From Seongchinamella unica (GTDB taxonomy: Bacteria > Pseudomonadota > Gammaproteobacteria > Pseudomonadales > Halieaceae), in contig NZ_SMSE01000003.1 in assembly GCF_004354085.1 (NCBI RefSeq), positions 629,231 to 693,230 of the forward strand: a DNA stretch of 64,000 nucleotides, given 5' to 3'. Positions 1 to 6,867 of this stretch are shown in pieces (position 1 is the first letter of the stretch; each line of letters begins with the position of its first letter). The translations under genes and the position numbers were made by a program. Below the pieces are notes generated by a model. It was not told where the DNA came from. It searched no databases and was given only the letters and a program-made list of their open reading frames with translations.

Positions 1-63
1 GCGAGGAATGAGCCGGAATCCTCGATCATAGAACCAATGTCCTAATCTATAAAAATGTATCAT
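1..63 (-). CDS. Acetyltransferase of the serine/sugar O-acetyltransferase (left-handed beta-helix) type, 5' end only
   Basis: Only the first 21 codons are in the window; the gene runs off the left edge. It starts at an ATG at 63-61, preceded by AAGGA, 11 bases after the flippase stop. The visible peptide starts MIHFYRLGHWFYDRG, which matches the usual N-terminus of CysE-like and capsule-locus acetyltransferases (YRlgHWlY pattern). By position it is the next gene of the same glycan operon and would O-acetylate a sugar of the repeat unit or lipid-linked intermediate. The family call rests on the N-terminal pattern alone; no hexapeptide repeats are visible. Confidence 0.6.
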   Translation of the reverse strand, partial: MIHFYRLGHWFYDRGFRLIPR

Positions 64-74
64 CACTCAAATCC

Positions 75-1277
75 TTATTCCCTCAATCCAACTAAACTAT
101 TCAGGAATTTTGCCCTGGCTAAACTGCTAATACTGACTGTTGCTGCTAAAGCCCAGACAAAATTCAATCCACTTAGCTGGCAAAGAATACAGAACAAATA
201 GACTGATACTATTACGGCTAGACATACGAAATTTGATTGATTTAGTGACTCAAGTCTTTCACGAGCCATAAAAAAATTGGAAGCCGGTAGCGAAAATTGG
301 GACATTAAAACTGGAAAAGCCGTTGCCATTAGCACCGCCAGAAGTACTGGCTCGCTGACACCAACTAATTCTTTAAAAGACATTATCAGACTAATACTTG
401 CCGCACTCAGAACTATAAGCGCTGCTAAGAAAATATTTAACAGAAACCTGAACTCAAAAAACAGTTTCTTCAAAGCAACTAAATCGAATACGGATTGGCT
501 CATGCGCCTCAAGTATACAGCTGACATAGACCTCGGAATAAGCAGCACCGCCGAGTAAATCGCAATTGAAAGTCCAGAAATTCCAGCAGCCTCGTCGCCA
601 AGTTCCGCACGGATAATTGGTGTAATGAGAAGTATTATCGGCGCAGTAAGTAGGTTAGACAAACTGACTCTCCATGCAAAAGCAACATCTACCCTCGGTA
701 GAAGGGAAGTACCTACAAACGAATTATGTTTTAGTAAAAATGCGATTACGGGAATTATTCCTCCCAGACTAACTAGAACCATTGGATCAACAAAATCAAA
801 AGCCAGCAAAAGGAGTACGCTTAATGCTAGTAAAATCAGCTCAAATCCCAATAGCCCCGAGAACAAGTTTTGAGAAATATAATAACTGCGAACAATTTGA
901 ACCAACCCAAAACTCGCAAGAAGAAAAAAACAGTCAACTAATCCCTTTAAAACCCCAAGTTTAACCAACAAAATTAACGGGAAAATCGAAAGCACGAGTA
1001 GCAGAAATAGGGTCCATATGCAGCTATAAAAAAACTTTAAGGACTGAATCTTATCCAGCTTTGGAAGCCTGGTTAGTACTAGGCCACTCAAACCAACAGC
1101 GGTCGGAATCATCAACACTTGAACAATGAAGTAGTTTGATGCAAATACACCTAGCTGCCCTACACCATGGATATTTTGGATAAGCCCAAAGGCGATGATG
1201 CGATACACCCCGGGCATACCCAACGCCACCAGAGTGACGACTTTACTAAATCTTAAACTCATGAAGTCTAGAGCCAA
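75..1277 (-). CDS. Polysaccharide flippase (Wzx-like), multi-spanning membrane protein
   Basis: A 400-residue protein made almost entirely of hydrophobic helices (about 11-12 spans), the size and layout of Wzx/MATE-type oligosaccharide-lipid flippases that move undecaprenyl-linked repeat units across the inner membrane. It follows the polymerase gene directly: the polymerase stop is at 1278-1280 and a TTG start at 1277 has a GGAG upstream; an ATG at 1262 is the alternative start. The sequence is clearly AT-rich compared with the rest of the window, as is common for glycan-specific genes acquired by transfer. No specific substrate can be inferred. Membrane-protein divergence keeps this at family level. 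Confidence 0.65.
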   Translation of the reverse strand: MALDFMSLRFSKVVTLVALGMPGVYRIIAFGLIQNIHGVGQLGVFASNYFIVQVLMIPTAVGLSGLVLTRLPKLDKIQSLKFFYSCIWTLFLLLVLSIFPLILLVKLGVLKGLVDCFFLLASFGLVQIVRSYYISQNLFSGLLGFELILLALSVLLLLAFDFVDPMVLVSLGGIIPVIAFLLKHNSFVGTSLLPRVDVAFAWRVSLSNLLTAPIILLITPIIRAELGDEAAGISGLSIAIYSAVLLIPRSMSAVYLRRMSQSVFDLVALKKLFFEFRFLLNIFLAALIVLSAASISLIMSFKELVGVSEPVLLAVLMATAFPVLMSQFSLPASNFFMARERLESLNQSNFVCLAVIVSVYLFCILCQLSGLNFVWALAATVSISSLARAKFLNSLVGLRE

Positions 1278-2438
1278 TTATGCTCCAGCATAGCTACTAT
1301 TGGAGGAAATACTGCTAAAACGTGAATTGACTTCGCGAGTTCCTGCAAGTGCAAAAGCGATGGAAAAATAAAGTAGCTGAATAGGTCGCCCTAAAAGCCC
1401 TGTGTTTGTAAGTGATGTGAAGATCAAAAATATCAGAAGGGATTTTTGAATAGGATTTGCGTTACGAAATAAAGCGACAATAAGAGCAATATATAGCAGC
1501 AAAGAAACAAGCCCTCCATTAAAAACTAATGAAATGAAGTCGTTATGTGACGCCTTTTCCTCCCACCACCACGTTGGTGTAACTCGAATGTCATCGCCAA
1601 TTCCCTGACCGAAAAGCAGAGGGATTATGTCTCGCTCAGCTAAAATCCCAAGTCGCTCAGTCCATGCGGATATTCTTCCATTAGCTTCCTGATTTAACTC
1701 TTCAATAGACAAGTTTCCAACATAAAAAGCCAACACTGCAAGAAGGAACAGGAGCATATACAGATATAAAAATGTGACGGATAAACTGCTCTTATTCTGA
1801 AAATAAAAGATTGAACCGATGGCGACAGTTAAACCCAAAACTGCGTTTCTGGCGCCATAACCGATCAGAATATACACCACGATAGCTAATACCGATGCCC
1901 TCAATACCGGCTTCCACGTATGAAACGATGTCGTCGTTACTATTAAGAAGAGTAATATACAGACAGTATATGAAGATGTATGGGGGCCTTCCACTAAGGG
2001 TGCCAGCACTTGATTTCCGGCAACTTCAACCCTGTCTGATAGTAGAACAAACACCAAGCTAACGAAAAGAAGTGCAAGCAGATAGTACGTAACTATAGCT
2101 GTCCTGAAATTCGCATCTATTTTTGCACTAGAGAGTAGGACTAGGGCTTGCAAGAAGAGTACTGCATATAGAGCATCCTCAGCATCTCTGTACAACACAG
2201 TGACCACGACTAAAAGACAACCCAGAAATATAGTAAGGACCGATAAACCCGTTTTCAGTTTTTTCGCTGACAGTACCACAAGCACCACGCTACCGATAAA
2301 CGCAAGACCCTTAGCGGAATTGAGAGCCGAACCTTTCTCCAATCCAAATAGATCATTCATCATCCCTATAGGAAACGCGCAAAGCAGTAGAAATAACACG
2401 ACTCTAGAAGTGCGTCTAGAAACTGAATTCTCTGTCAT
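1278..2438 (-). CDS. O-antigen ligase/polymerase-type membrane protein (Wzy/WaaL superfamily)
   Basis: A 386-residue membrane protein with about 10-11 predicted spans. A large periplasmic loop near residues 245-300 contains the GQGIGDD...SHNDF segment, whose His-Asn-Asp is typical of the O-antigen ligase/Wzy superfamily. These enzymes join undecaprenyl-linked repeats (Wzy) or transfer them to lipid A core (WaaL) at the periplasmic face. Next to a flippase, polymerase is the likelier role. AT-rich like its neighbour. It begins at an ATG (2438). A second polymerase-like gene lies at 16085-17515, so the locus carries two members of this superfamily. Confidence 0.7.
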   Translation of the reverse strand: MTENSVSRRTSRVVLFLLLCAFPIGMMNDLFGLEKGSALNSAKGLAFIGSVVLVVLSAKKLKTGLSVLTIFLGCLLVVVTVLYRDAEDALYAVLFLQALVLLSSAKIDANFRTAIVTYYLLALLFVSLVFVLLSDRVEVAGNQVLAPLVEGPHTSSYTVCILLFLIVTTTSFHTWKPVLRASVLAIVVYILIGYGARNAVLGLTVAIGSIFYFQNKSSLSVTFLYLYMLLFLLAVLAFYVGNLSIEELNQEANGRISAWTERLGILAERDIIPLLFGQGIGDDIRVTPTWWWEEKASHNDFISLVFNGGLVSLLLYIALIVALFRNANPIQKSLLIFLIFTSLTNTGLLGRPIQLLYFSIAFALAGTREVNSRFSSISSNSSYAGA

Positions 2439-2822
2439 ACCATTAGATCTAATTAAGGTAACCAGTCAAATTGCATTAAAATAATTGGCATTCATCGTTC
2501 TTTTTATTGCGAAGCCTGAAGTTGACTATGCATTTTTAAAAATGTTCATCATCGCATTTTGATCTTTTAACCACCTTTTATAGCACCGACGCTCCCCTCT
2601 GGTCTCTCGTTATTTTCTTCAAATGTATCAGCCTGTTAGTGCTTCGCGCCAGCAGCAAGACCCTCAGGCAAATAACCCTCATCTACCGCGCAAGCAAAGA
2701 CCGATAAGTTATCCGAGTCCACAGACTTGCAAAAGTCGCATCATTTTCGACCACTAGCGCCCCCATCAACCATCTCTACCAACCATCCTTTGTTGACCAG
2801 TCAACAACATACGTTCCTGTTG
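2439..2822. other. Intergenic region between the polymerase gene and parE
   Basis: About 380 bases without a convincing gene. The AT-rich composition of the glycan genes continues to about 2600 and then changes to the composition of the toxin-antitoxin island. A perfect 14-bp palindrome catttttaaaaatg lies at 2531-2544. It could be a protein site or part of a terminator, but no U-run follows. No confident promoter could be assigned for the polymerase gene. Confidence 0.4.
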
Positions 2823-3125
2823 TTACGTGCTTTCCAGCTGTCGGGTGAGGTCCATACGTTTATGAATAATCCTGACAATTTCTACTTCGGCATGCGAGAG
2901 TCGGCGATAGAATATGACATGGCTGCCGTTTGGCAATTTTCGGTAGCCGACCTTGATGAAATCACACGCGGCTCCAGCTTCGGGGCTTTCGGCCAGCATA
3001 TGAAATGCATCGTCAAACTGCCTGGCATAGATCCGACGTTGCGCTTTACCCCATCGGCGTTGGGTGTAAGCTGCTATCGATTTGAGGTCTGCTTTGGCCG
3101 CTTCGGTGAGGGAAAATGCCCCCAT
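2823..3125 (-). CDS. parE: ParE/RelE-family toxin
   Basis: A 100-residue small basic protein with the ParE pattern: an N-terminal helix pair (LTEAAKADLKSIAAYTQRRWG), then ARQFDDAFHMLAESPEAG, then the strand-rich end containing YRKLPNGSHVIFYR and VEIVRIIHKRMD. ParE proteins poison DNA gyrase; RelE relatives cut mRNA. The order and fold favour ParE. It overlaps the upstream antitoxin gene by one base (TAATG), the usual translationally coupled layout. It sits in the toxin-antitoxin island inserted into the glycan locus. Length is normal for the family. Confidence 0.88.
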   Translation of the reverse strand: MGAFSLTEAAKADLKSIAAYTQRRWGKAQRRIYARQFDDAFHMLAESPEAGAACDFIKVGYRKLPNGSHVIFYRRLSHAEVEIVRIIHKRMDLTRQLEST

Positions 3126-3364
3126 TAGCCGAGTTCTTCGTCGAGCTCATTCATAAACTCTTCGTAACTGTATTCAGCTCTACCGCTTCTTTCCCCTTCT
3201 TCGAGCAAGCTTCTAAGCGTGGCAAGTTTCCTTTCCGAGTCTTCGAACTGCCGCAGGGCAGCTCTAACCACTTCGCTTGCCGAGGCGTATCTTCCCTCAG
3301 CGATTTGCCTGGCAATAAATCCTTCGAAGTGCTCGCCCAAAGTGATGCTGGTGTTTTTTGCCAT
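3125..3364 (-). CDS. parD: ParD-type ribbon-helix-helix antitoxin
   Basis: From the ATG at 3364 this is a 79-residue protein starting MAKNTSITLGEHFEGFI. The N-terminal strand KNTSITLG and two helices (YASASEVVRAALR) form a ribbon-helix-helix DNA-binding domain, followed by an acidic C-terminal tail (YEEFMNELDEELG) that would wrap the ParE toxin. An in-frame start at 3397 would add 11 residues and run through the presumed operator, so the internal ATG is preferred. It precedes parE with a one-base overlap. Autoregulation is expected through the ATTGGT/ACCAAT half-sites at 3376-3404. Confidence 0.88.
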   Translation of the reverse strand: MAKNTSITLGEHFEGFIARQIAEGRYASASEVVRAALRQFEDSERKLATLRSLLEEGERSGRAEYSYEEFMNELDEELG

Positions 3365-3375
3365 GCTGGGACCCC

Positions 3376-3404
3376 ATTGGTACCAATAAATACCCATTAT
3401 TGGT
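3376..3404. promoter_or_regulatory. Probable ParD operator: three inverted ATTGGT half-sites
   Basis: A perfect 12-bp palindrome attggtaccaat (3376-3387) is followed by a third attggt at 3399-3404, so accaata/tattggt makes a second inverted pair. It begins 12 bases upstream of the parD ATG. Ribbon-helix-helix antitoxins bind short inverted half-sites overlapping their own promoter, so this is the natural autoregulatory site. Position and symmetry are seen directly; the function is inferred. Confidence 0.6.
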
Positions 3405-3494
3405 GCTTGGCGTGTGGCAAGTCAAGGCAGCAAGGGCCACGACTGGGGTTTGCGCCGCGGTTTCCGTTCGCCATCCGCCACGCAGCTTGATCCT

Positions 3495-3555
3495 TTCAAT
3501 CGCATTTCATCATTTGCGCCCTGGAACCGATCTCATTCGGTTTGATAAGCGCTCT
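3495..3555. repeat. Left copy of a ~61-bp diverged direct repeat flanking integrase-hicAB
   Basis: Aligns without gaps to 5048-5108. By eye about 47 of 61 positions match. The best part is ccgatctcattcg (3527-3539), then five unmatched bases, then ataagcgctct (3545-3555). The two copies bracket the recombinase remnant and hicAB. Confidence 0.65.
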
Positions 3556-3595
3556 AAACGGACCCAGTTGAGCGCAATGTTGATACAGACAGCCA

Positions 3596-4335
3596 TCAAT
3601 CAGGTTGCCAGGCCCGCAGGTAGCGTATAACGCTGGACTCTGACTGCCACCCACCCCGCAACATGATGCGCTCTATTGACTCTCCCGCTTCGAGCAAGTC
3701 CAAAGCTGCGACCACCCTGAAGGAGTGACCACTCAATCTCCCACCTAAGTCCAAATTAGCCAGCTTCTGCAATTCCACCAGGCGTCGGTTTACGCTGGCA
3801 GGGCTGAAGCTCTCTCCGATCGGACCAAGGAAAGGAACGCTCCTCAATAGAAAGCCCTGCCCCCGGTTCTGTCTCGCCATTCCTCTATTAGCTCAACCAA
3901 CTCAGGAGAAATAGGAATGAGTTTACCCACACCAGTCTGGTCGGTCTTCGAGAAGCGTAAAACCAACGCGGCCCGGCCATTCGGCAGGGTGCTCATGTCT
4001 TCAAACCGGAAGCTACACAATTCCGACCTTCGCCGCATGGTCTCGTAACCCAGTCGCAACAAGAGCTTATCTCGTACACCGCGGTCATCATTTTCGCAAA
4101 CCGCCAGCAGTTCGAGCATTACGTCGCGTGTGAGTGGCAGCGCCTGCTTTTTCACCCTTCCCTTGGTGCGGTACATCCGCTTCATAGCCAGCACGACTTC
4201 TGAAGACTGGGCGATGTTAGGCCGGTCACTAAGGCGATAAATCGTGCTGAGGCTAGCGATGCATCGCTCGATAGTGCCGCTAGCCGATACCGGCATCATG
4301 AATTCGACAAACCTTGCCAGTAATTCCTCGAGCAC
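3596..4335 (-). pseudogene. Tyrosine recombinase (phage-type integrase), frameshifted
   Basis: Two overlapping minus-strand frames together encode one integrase. The upstream frame (3844-4335, GTG start) gives the end of the core-binding domain and the first catalytic region with Arg in RRRSEL. It then stops after GGRAFY. The other frame (3596-3880) resumes with RSVPFLGPIGESFSP and carries the rest of the active site: GHSFR (His and Arg), then GGWQSESSVIRYLR (Trp and the nucleophile Tyr). A single indel near 3850-3880 explains the break. The N-terminus also looks short for the roughly 300-residue family; the frame is open only to about 4377. It is probably inactive and marks how the surrounding island arrived. 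Confidence 0.8.
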
Positions 4336-4436
4336 AGCTATCTCCCATCCTTGGGTGAGTATCGATAAGCTTTGCTACTTCAGTATGAGTTTGCAATCGT
4401 TTGACCGAATCGGGCCGTATTAAAACGTATGTGACT

Positions 4437-4772
4437 TCAGCTTAGCTTGCTGGATACCAGCCGGTTCAGGCTTACACCGGATTCAGCCGCCTGGATAGAC
4501 AGCATACGGTGTACATCGGGTGGCACCCGCACCAGAAATTTGCCGCTATAGGCTCGAACCGCATAGGGCTGTGGCGGATCTTCACCGTTACTGGCCATAT
4601 CACGAAGGGCATCCTGCACAAGTTTACGAATACCGGCCAGCGCCTCCTCCGGGCTGGCCGCCAACCAGCTCAGGCCTGGGAACTCCGCGCACAGACCGAT
4701 GTGCTCCTGGTCTTCCTCAGACCAGGTGAGCCGGTAGGTATACTGATCCCGTTGTTTATTAGCCTTATTCAA
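4437..4772 (-). CDS. hicB: HicB-family antitoxin
   Basis: A 111-residue protein. Residues 12-70 form the partial RNase H-like HicB fold (YTYRLTWSEEDQEHIGLCAE, then FPGLSWLAASPEEAL), and the C-terminus (VPPDVHRMLSIQAAESGVS, then LNRLVSSKL) is a ribbon-helix-helix DNA-binding tail. It neutralises HicA and represses the operon. It starts at a TTG (4772) inside the end of hicA, an 8-base overlap, with toxin first as is typical for hicAB. Length and domain order are normal. Confidence 0.88.
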   Translation of the reverse strand: MNKANKQRDQYTYRLTWSEEDQEHIGLCAEFPGLSWLAASPEEALAGIRKLVQDALRDMASNGEDPPQPYAVRAYSGKFLVRVPPDVHRMLSIQAAESGVSLNRLVSSKLS

Positions 4773-5004
4773 GACGCTCTATCGCCTCCAACACTTGCCG
4801 CACCTGGTAGGCTTTTGCCTTGCCCCGGTGATTCTGGATGTTGACCCGTGGATTGCCTCGCCAGGGAGTCTTATAAACTTTGTGGCTGCTGCCCTTTTGC
4901 CGGGGCGGGCCAAAGTAATGCTCACACACGAGTGACAGCTCATTGAAGCGAATGCCGCGAGGACTTCGCCGCATTTTCGTTACGATACTGTCGATTTTGC
5001 TCAT
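4765..5004 (-). CDS. hicA: HicA-family mRNA interferase toxin
   Basis: A 79-residue protein with the double-stranded-RNA-binding-like HicA fold. The catalytic histidine lies in the GSSHKVY segment, preceded by FGPPRQ, and the C-terminal helix is AYQVRQVLEAIERL. HicA cleaves mRNA independently of ribosomes until HicB binds it. It is the first gene of the hicAB pair; the ATG is at 5004. The inverted arms gatactg (4984-4990) and cagtatc (5012-5018) straddle the start and could be a HicB site, though they are short. Confidence 0.88.
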   Translation of the reverse strand: MSKIDSIVTKMRRSPRGIRFNELSLVCEHYFGPPRQKGSSHKVYKTPWRGNPRVNIQNHRGKAKAYQVRQVLEAIERLE

Positions 5005-5047
5005 TCATGAACAGTATCACTATTGGTATCATAGAAAGAACATCCTG

Positions 5048-5108
5048 TTCAAGCACATTCCATCAAATGCTTCCGCGATCCGATCTCATTCGACCCTATA
5101 AGCGCTCT
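5048..5108. repeat. Right copy of the ~61-bp diverged direct repeat
   Basis: Partner of 3495-3555, in the same orientation. The conserved blocks are ccgatctcattcg (5080-5092) and ataagcgctct (5098-5108) with the same 5-base spacing. It lies between hicA and the AbiEii-type toxin gene. Confidence 0.65.
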
Positions 5109-5170
5109 TATCAATCTGCAATGGCAGACCTTCGATAACAAGCATCATCGGCAATAGACAATGGAATTTG

Positions 5171-5878
5171 CTAGCACATTGAATCAATGCGCTTGAGATG
5201 CTTGAGTACCAATGCCGCCGGCACATCCATCGCCAGAGCTTCCAGGCAACTTGAGAGTCGATCTGGATTGTTTTGCAGAGTGGCCACAGCCTTGTGGACG
5301 TCTCGCCCTACAGCATCACCATATGCAGTCTCTGCCTTGGCAAGCGCCTGACTCCATTTTTTCTCCGGCAGATCCAGCATCGCCAGGTCAATAATGTCCC
5401 GGCCATATACACCCGCGTCCGACCATCTATCCACATTGGCGAGCAACTTACTGGCAGCAAGGTCGATCTCGGTCAATGTGCTAACACCTGCCACCTCATC
5501 ATCCGGCCCCGGGCTATCAAAAGAAATTCGCGCCTCAAACACGATCTCAAACTTGATACCGCCAGATACCAGCGGCAGGCGGGTACGAATGCCGTACTGG
5601 TCTGCGCGAAGCTCAGGCATTTCAGTAAGAGGACCTCGGCCCATGCCAAAAACCTGATCGAGTACTTTCGGCGCTTGCAGTTGCTTGCGCAGTTCCCGGT
5701 AGGCCTCAATATCAGATACCAGAAAGTCCATATCCACAGACTCCCGGTATTCGCCGCGGCGCAATACAATGGCGGTACCACCGCCAAAATAACACTGGTG
5801 CTGCGCCAGGAACGGGGCATCCAGCGACTGCAGCACCTGGTGGATCTTTTGATGGTGCTGGCGCCTAAACACTGCCAT
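5171..5878 (-). CDS. AbiEii/AbiGii-type nucleotidyltransferase toxin
   Basis: About 235 residues. The nucleotidyltransferase signature is clear near the N-terminus: FGGGTAIVLRRGEYRESVDM followed by DF, which is the GG-T-A...RxSxDxDF motif with the metal-binding DxD pair. The middle part (TEIDLAASKLLANVDRW, YGRDIIDLAML) matches the nucleotidyltransferase AbiEii family, in which the toxin transfers nucleotides to a cellular RNA and acts in phage-abortive infection or TA modules. The gene follows an XRE-type antitoxin and overlaps it by 14 bases from the ATG at 5878 (a TTG at 5887 is possible). Confidence 0.82.
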   Translation of the reverse strand: MAVFRRQHHQKIHQVLQSLDAPFLAQHQCYFGGGTAIVLRRGEYRESVDMDFLVSDIEAYRELRKQLQAPKVLDQVFGMGRGPLTEMPELRADQYGIRTRLPLVSGGIKFEIVFEARISFDSPGPDDEVAGVSTLTEIDLAASKLLANVDRWSDAGVYGRDIIDLAMLDLPEKKWSQALAKAETAYGDAVGRDVHKAVATLQNNPDRLSSCLEALAMDVPAALVLKHLKRIDSMC

Positions 5879-6344
5879 CGCCGCCAAACACTTTTCTCAG
5901 GCCATCGATCAGCGCGGCCTCTTCTGGTGTCAGCTTGTCCCGATCGAGATGGCGCTCATTGCGCTCATATATATCAAACGCCGCGCGGGCAGGCATTTCC
6001 GTGCCATCTCGAAGCTGCCATGCCAGGGCTGCCAGCTGTGGGTAATCCGCCGTGGAGATGGTGACCGGAATGGTGCCCGTCGCATGCGCGCTGCGCCGCT
6101 CATCGCTAACCCCCACACCGAATTCAAACCCCAACGCAGCGAGTGCATTGAACCAGGCCCCGATGGTCACGGTGACCTCGCCCTTTTCCATGCGATGCCA
6201 GGTATCCCGGGACATACCCGCCGCTTGTGACGCCGTGATCACGCTCACGCCCAATACCTTGCGGCGCTGGCGAATCTGTTGGCCAAGCTCGATCACGCGA
6301 GCTTGCAACTGCTCCGTTGTCAGTTTCTCTATAGCTGCGGGCAT
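5865..6344 (-). CDS. XRE-type helix-turn-helix antitoxin of the AbiEii-like pair
   Basis: A 159-residue protein. Residues about 15-70 form a helix-turn-helix (IRQRRKVLGVSVITASQAAG, then MSRDTWHRMEKGEVTVTIG). The C-terminal half is a separate domain expected to contact the toxin. It lies directly upstream of and overlaps the nucleotidyltransferase, the layout of a two-gene toxin-antitoxin/abortive-infection operon. A large inverted repeat 20 bases upstream of its ATG is the likely autoregulatory operator. Assignment as antitoxin rests on gene pairing and the HTH domain; no antitoxin activity can be read from the sequence. Confidence 0.75.
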   Translation of the reverse strand: MPAAIEKLTTEQLQARVIELGQQIRQRRKVLGVSVITASQAAGMSRDTWHRMEKGEVTVTIGAWFNALAALGFEFGVGVSDERRSAHATGTIPVTISTADYPQLAALAWQLRDGTEMPARAAFDIYERNERHLDRDKLTPEEAALIDGLRKVFGGDGSV

Positions 6345-6363
6345 GGATGTGCCTATTATATGC

Positions 6364-6405
6364 TGCTCATTTCAGTAAATTTTATCAAAATTACTGAAAT
6401 GAGCA
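6364..6405. promoter_or_regulatory. Perfect 15-bp inverted repeat, probable operator of the AbiEii-type module
   Basis: Arms tgctcatttcagtaa (6364-6378) and ttactgaaatgagca (6391-6405) are exact reverse complements separated by 12 AT-rich bases. The element lies 20 bases upstream of the XRE antitoxin ATG, where a repressor would block the promoter. No T-run follows on either strand, so an operator is favoured over a terminator. Confidence 0.6.
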
Positions 6406-6460
6406 ACACTTAGAGCAAAACAACTTGAATAAGGTAAATAGCCTTCTGATCTTGGCGCAG

Positions 6461-6721
6461 TCAGGCTGCTGATTCTTTGGCGGTATCCCACCCGGGAAAC
6501 ACAAGCACGGCCGGATGACACTTGAGAGCCCTTGCAAGCGCCTTTGCTCGTTCAACCCCAAGGTTAACTCTCCCGCTTTCAATCGCAGAAATGGTTGACT
6601 GGGGTATCCCTGCCCGCTCGGAGAGCTGGTTCTGACTGAGTTCCTGCAATTCACGCAGGATGCGAACAGACTCGCCAGGAGAAACTTTTATGCGCTGTTT
6701 TGCTTTGCGAAAATCCTTCAT
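6461..6721 (-). CDS. Orphan XRE-family (HigA-like) transcriptional regulator
   Basis: An 86-residue protein dominated by one helix-turn-helix: VRILRELQELSQNQLSERAG, then IPQSTISAIESGRVNLGVER, ending ALKCHPAVLVFPGW. Such short XRE proteins are usually antitoxins paired with a HigB/RelE-type toxin, but no toxin-like frame is visible on either side; the next genes are the AbiEii-type pair and ugd. It could be a leftover antitoxin from a decayed module or a solitary regulator. Start at the ATG at 6721. Confidence 0.75.
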   Translation of the reverse strand: MKDFRKAKQRIKVSPGESVRILRELQELSQNQLSERAGIPQSTISAIESGRVNLGVERAKALARALKCHPAVLVFPGWDTAKESAA

Positions 6722-6867
6722 CAGGTCCTCTTCCTATAATCGTGGGGCGTTATCCCCAGCACAGTGTGCCTGCTCACATATAACACTAAGGCTTACGACA
6801 GCGAAAGCTAGAATTTGGGCGCATTTGATTAATTAAGTGTTGATTTAGCCGGCGATAACAAGCGTTA

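Noticed and set aside
3495-5108. Integron cassette array with attC sites
   Set aside because: The repeats flanking the toxin genes lack the GTTRRRY/RYYYAAC ends and the attC-type inverted structure, and the recombinase is not of the integron type as far as visible.
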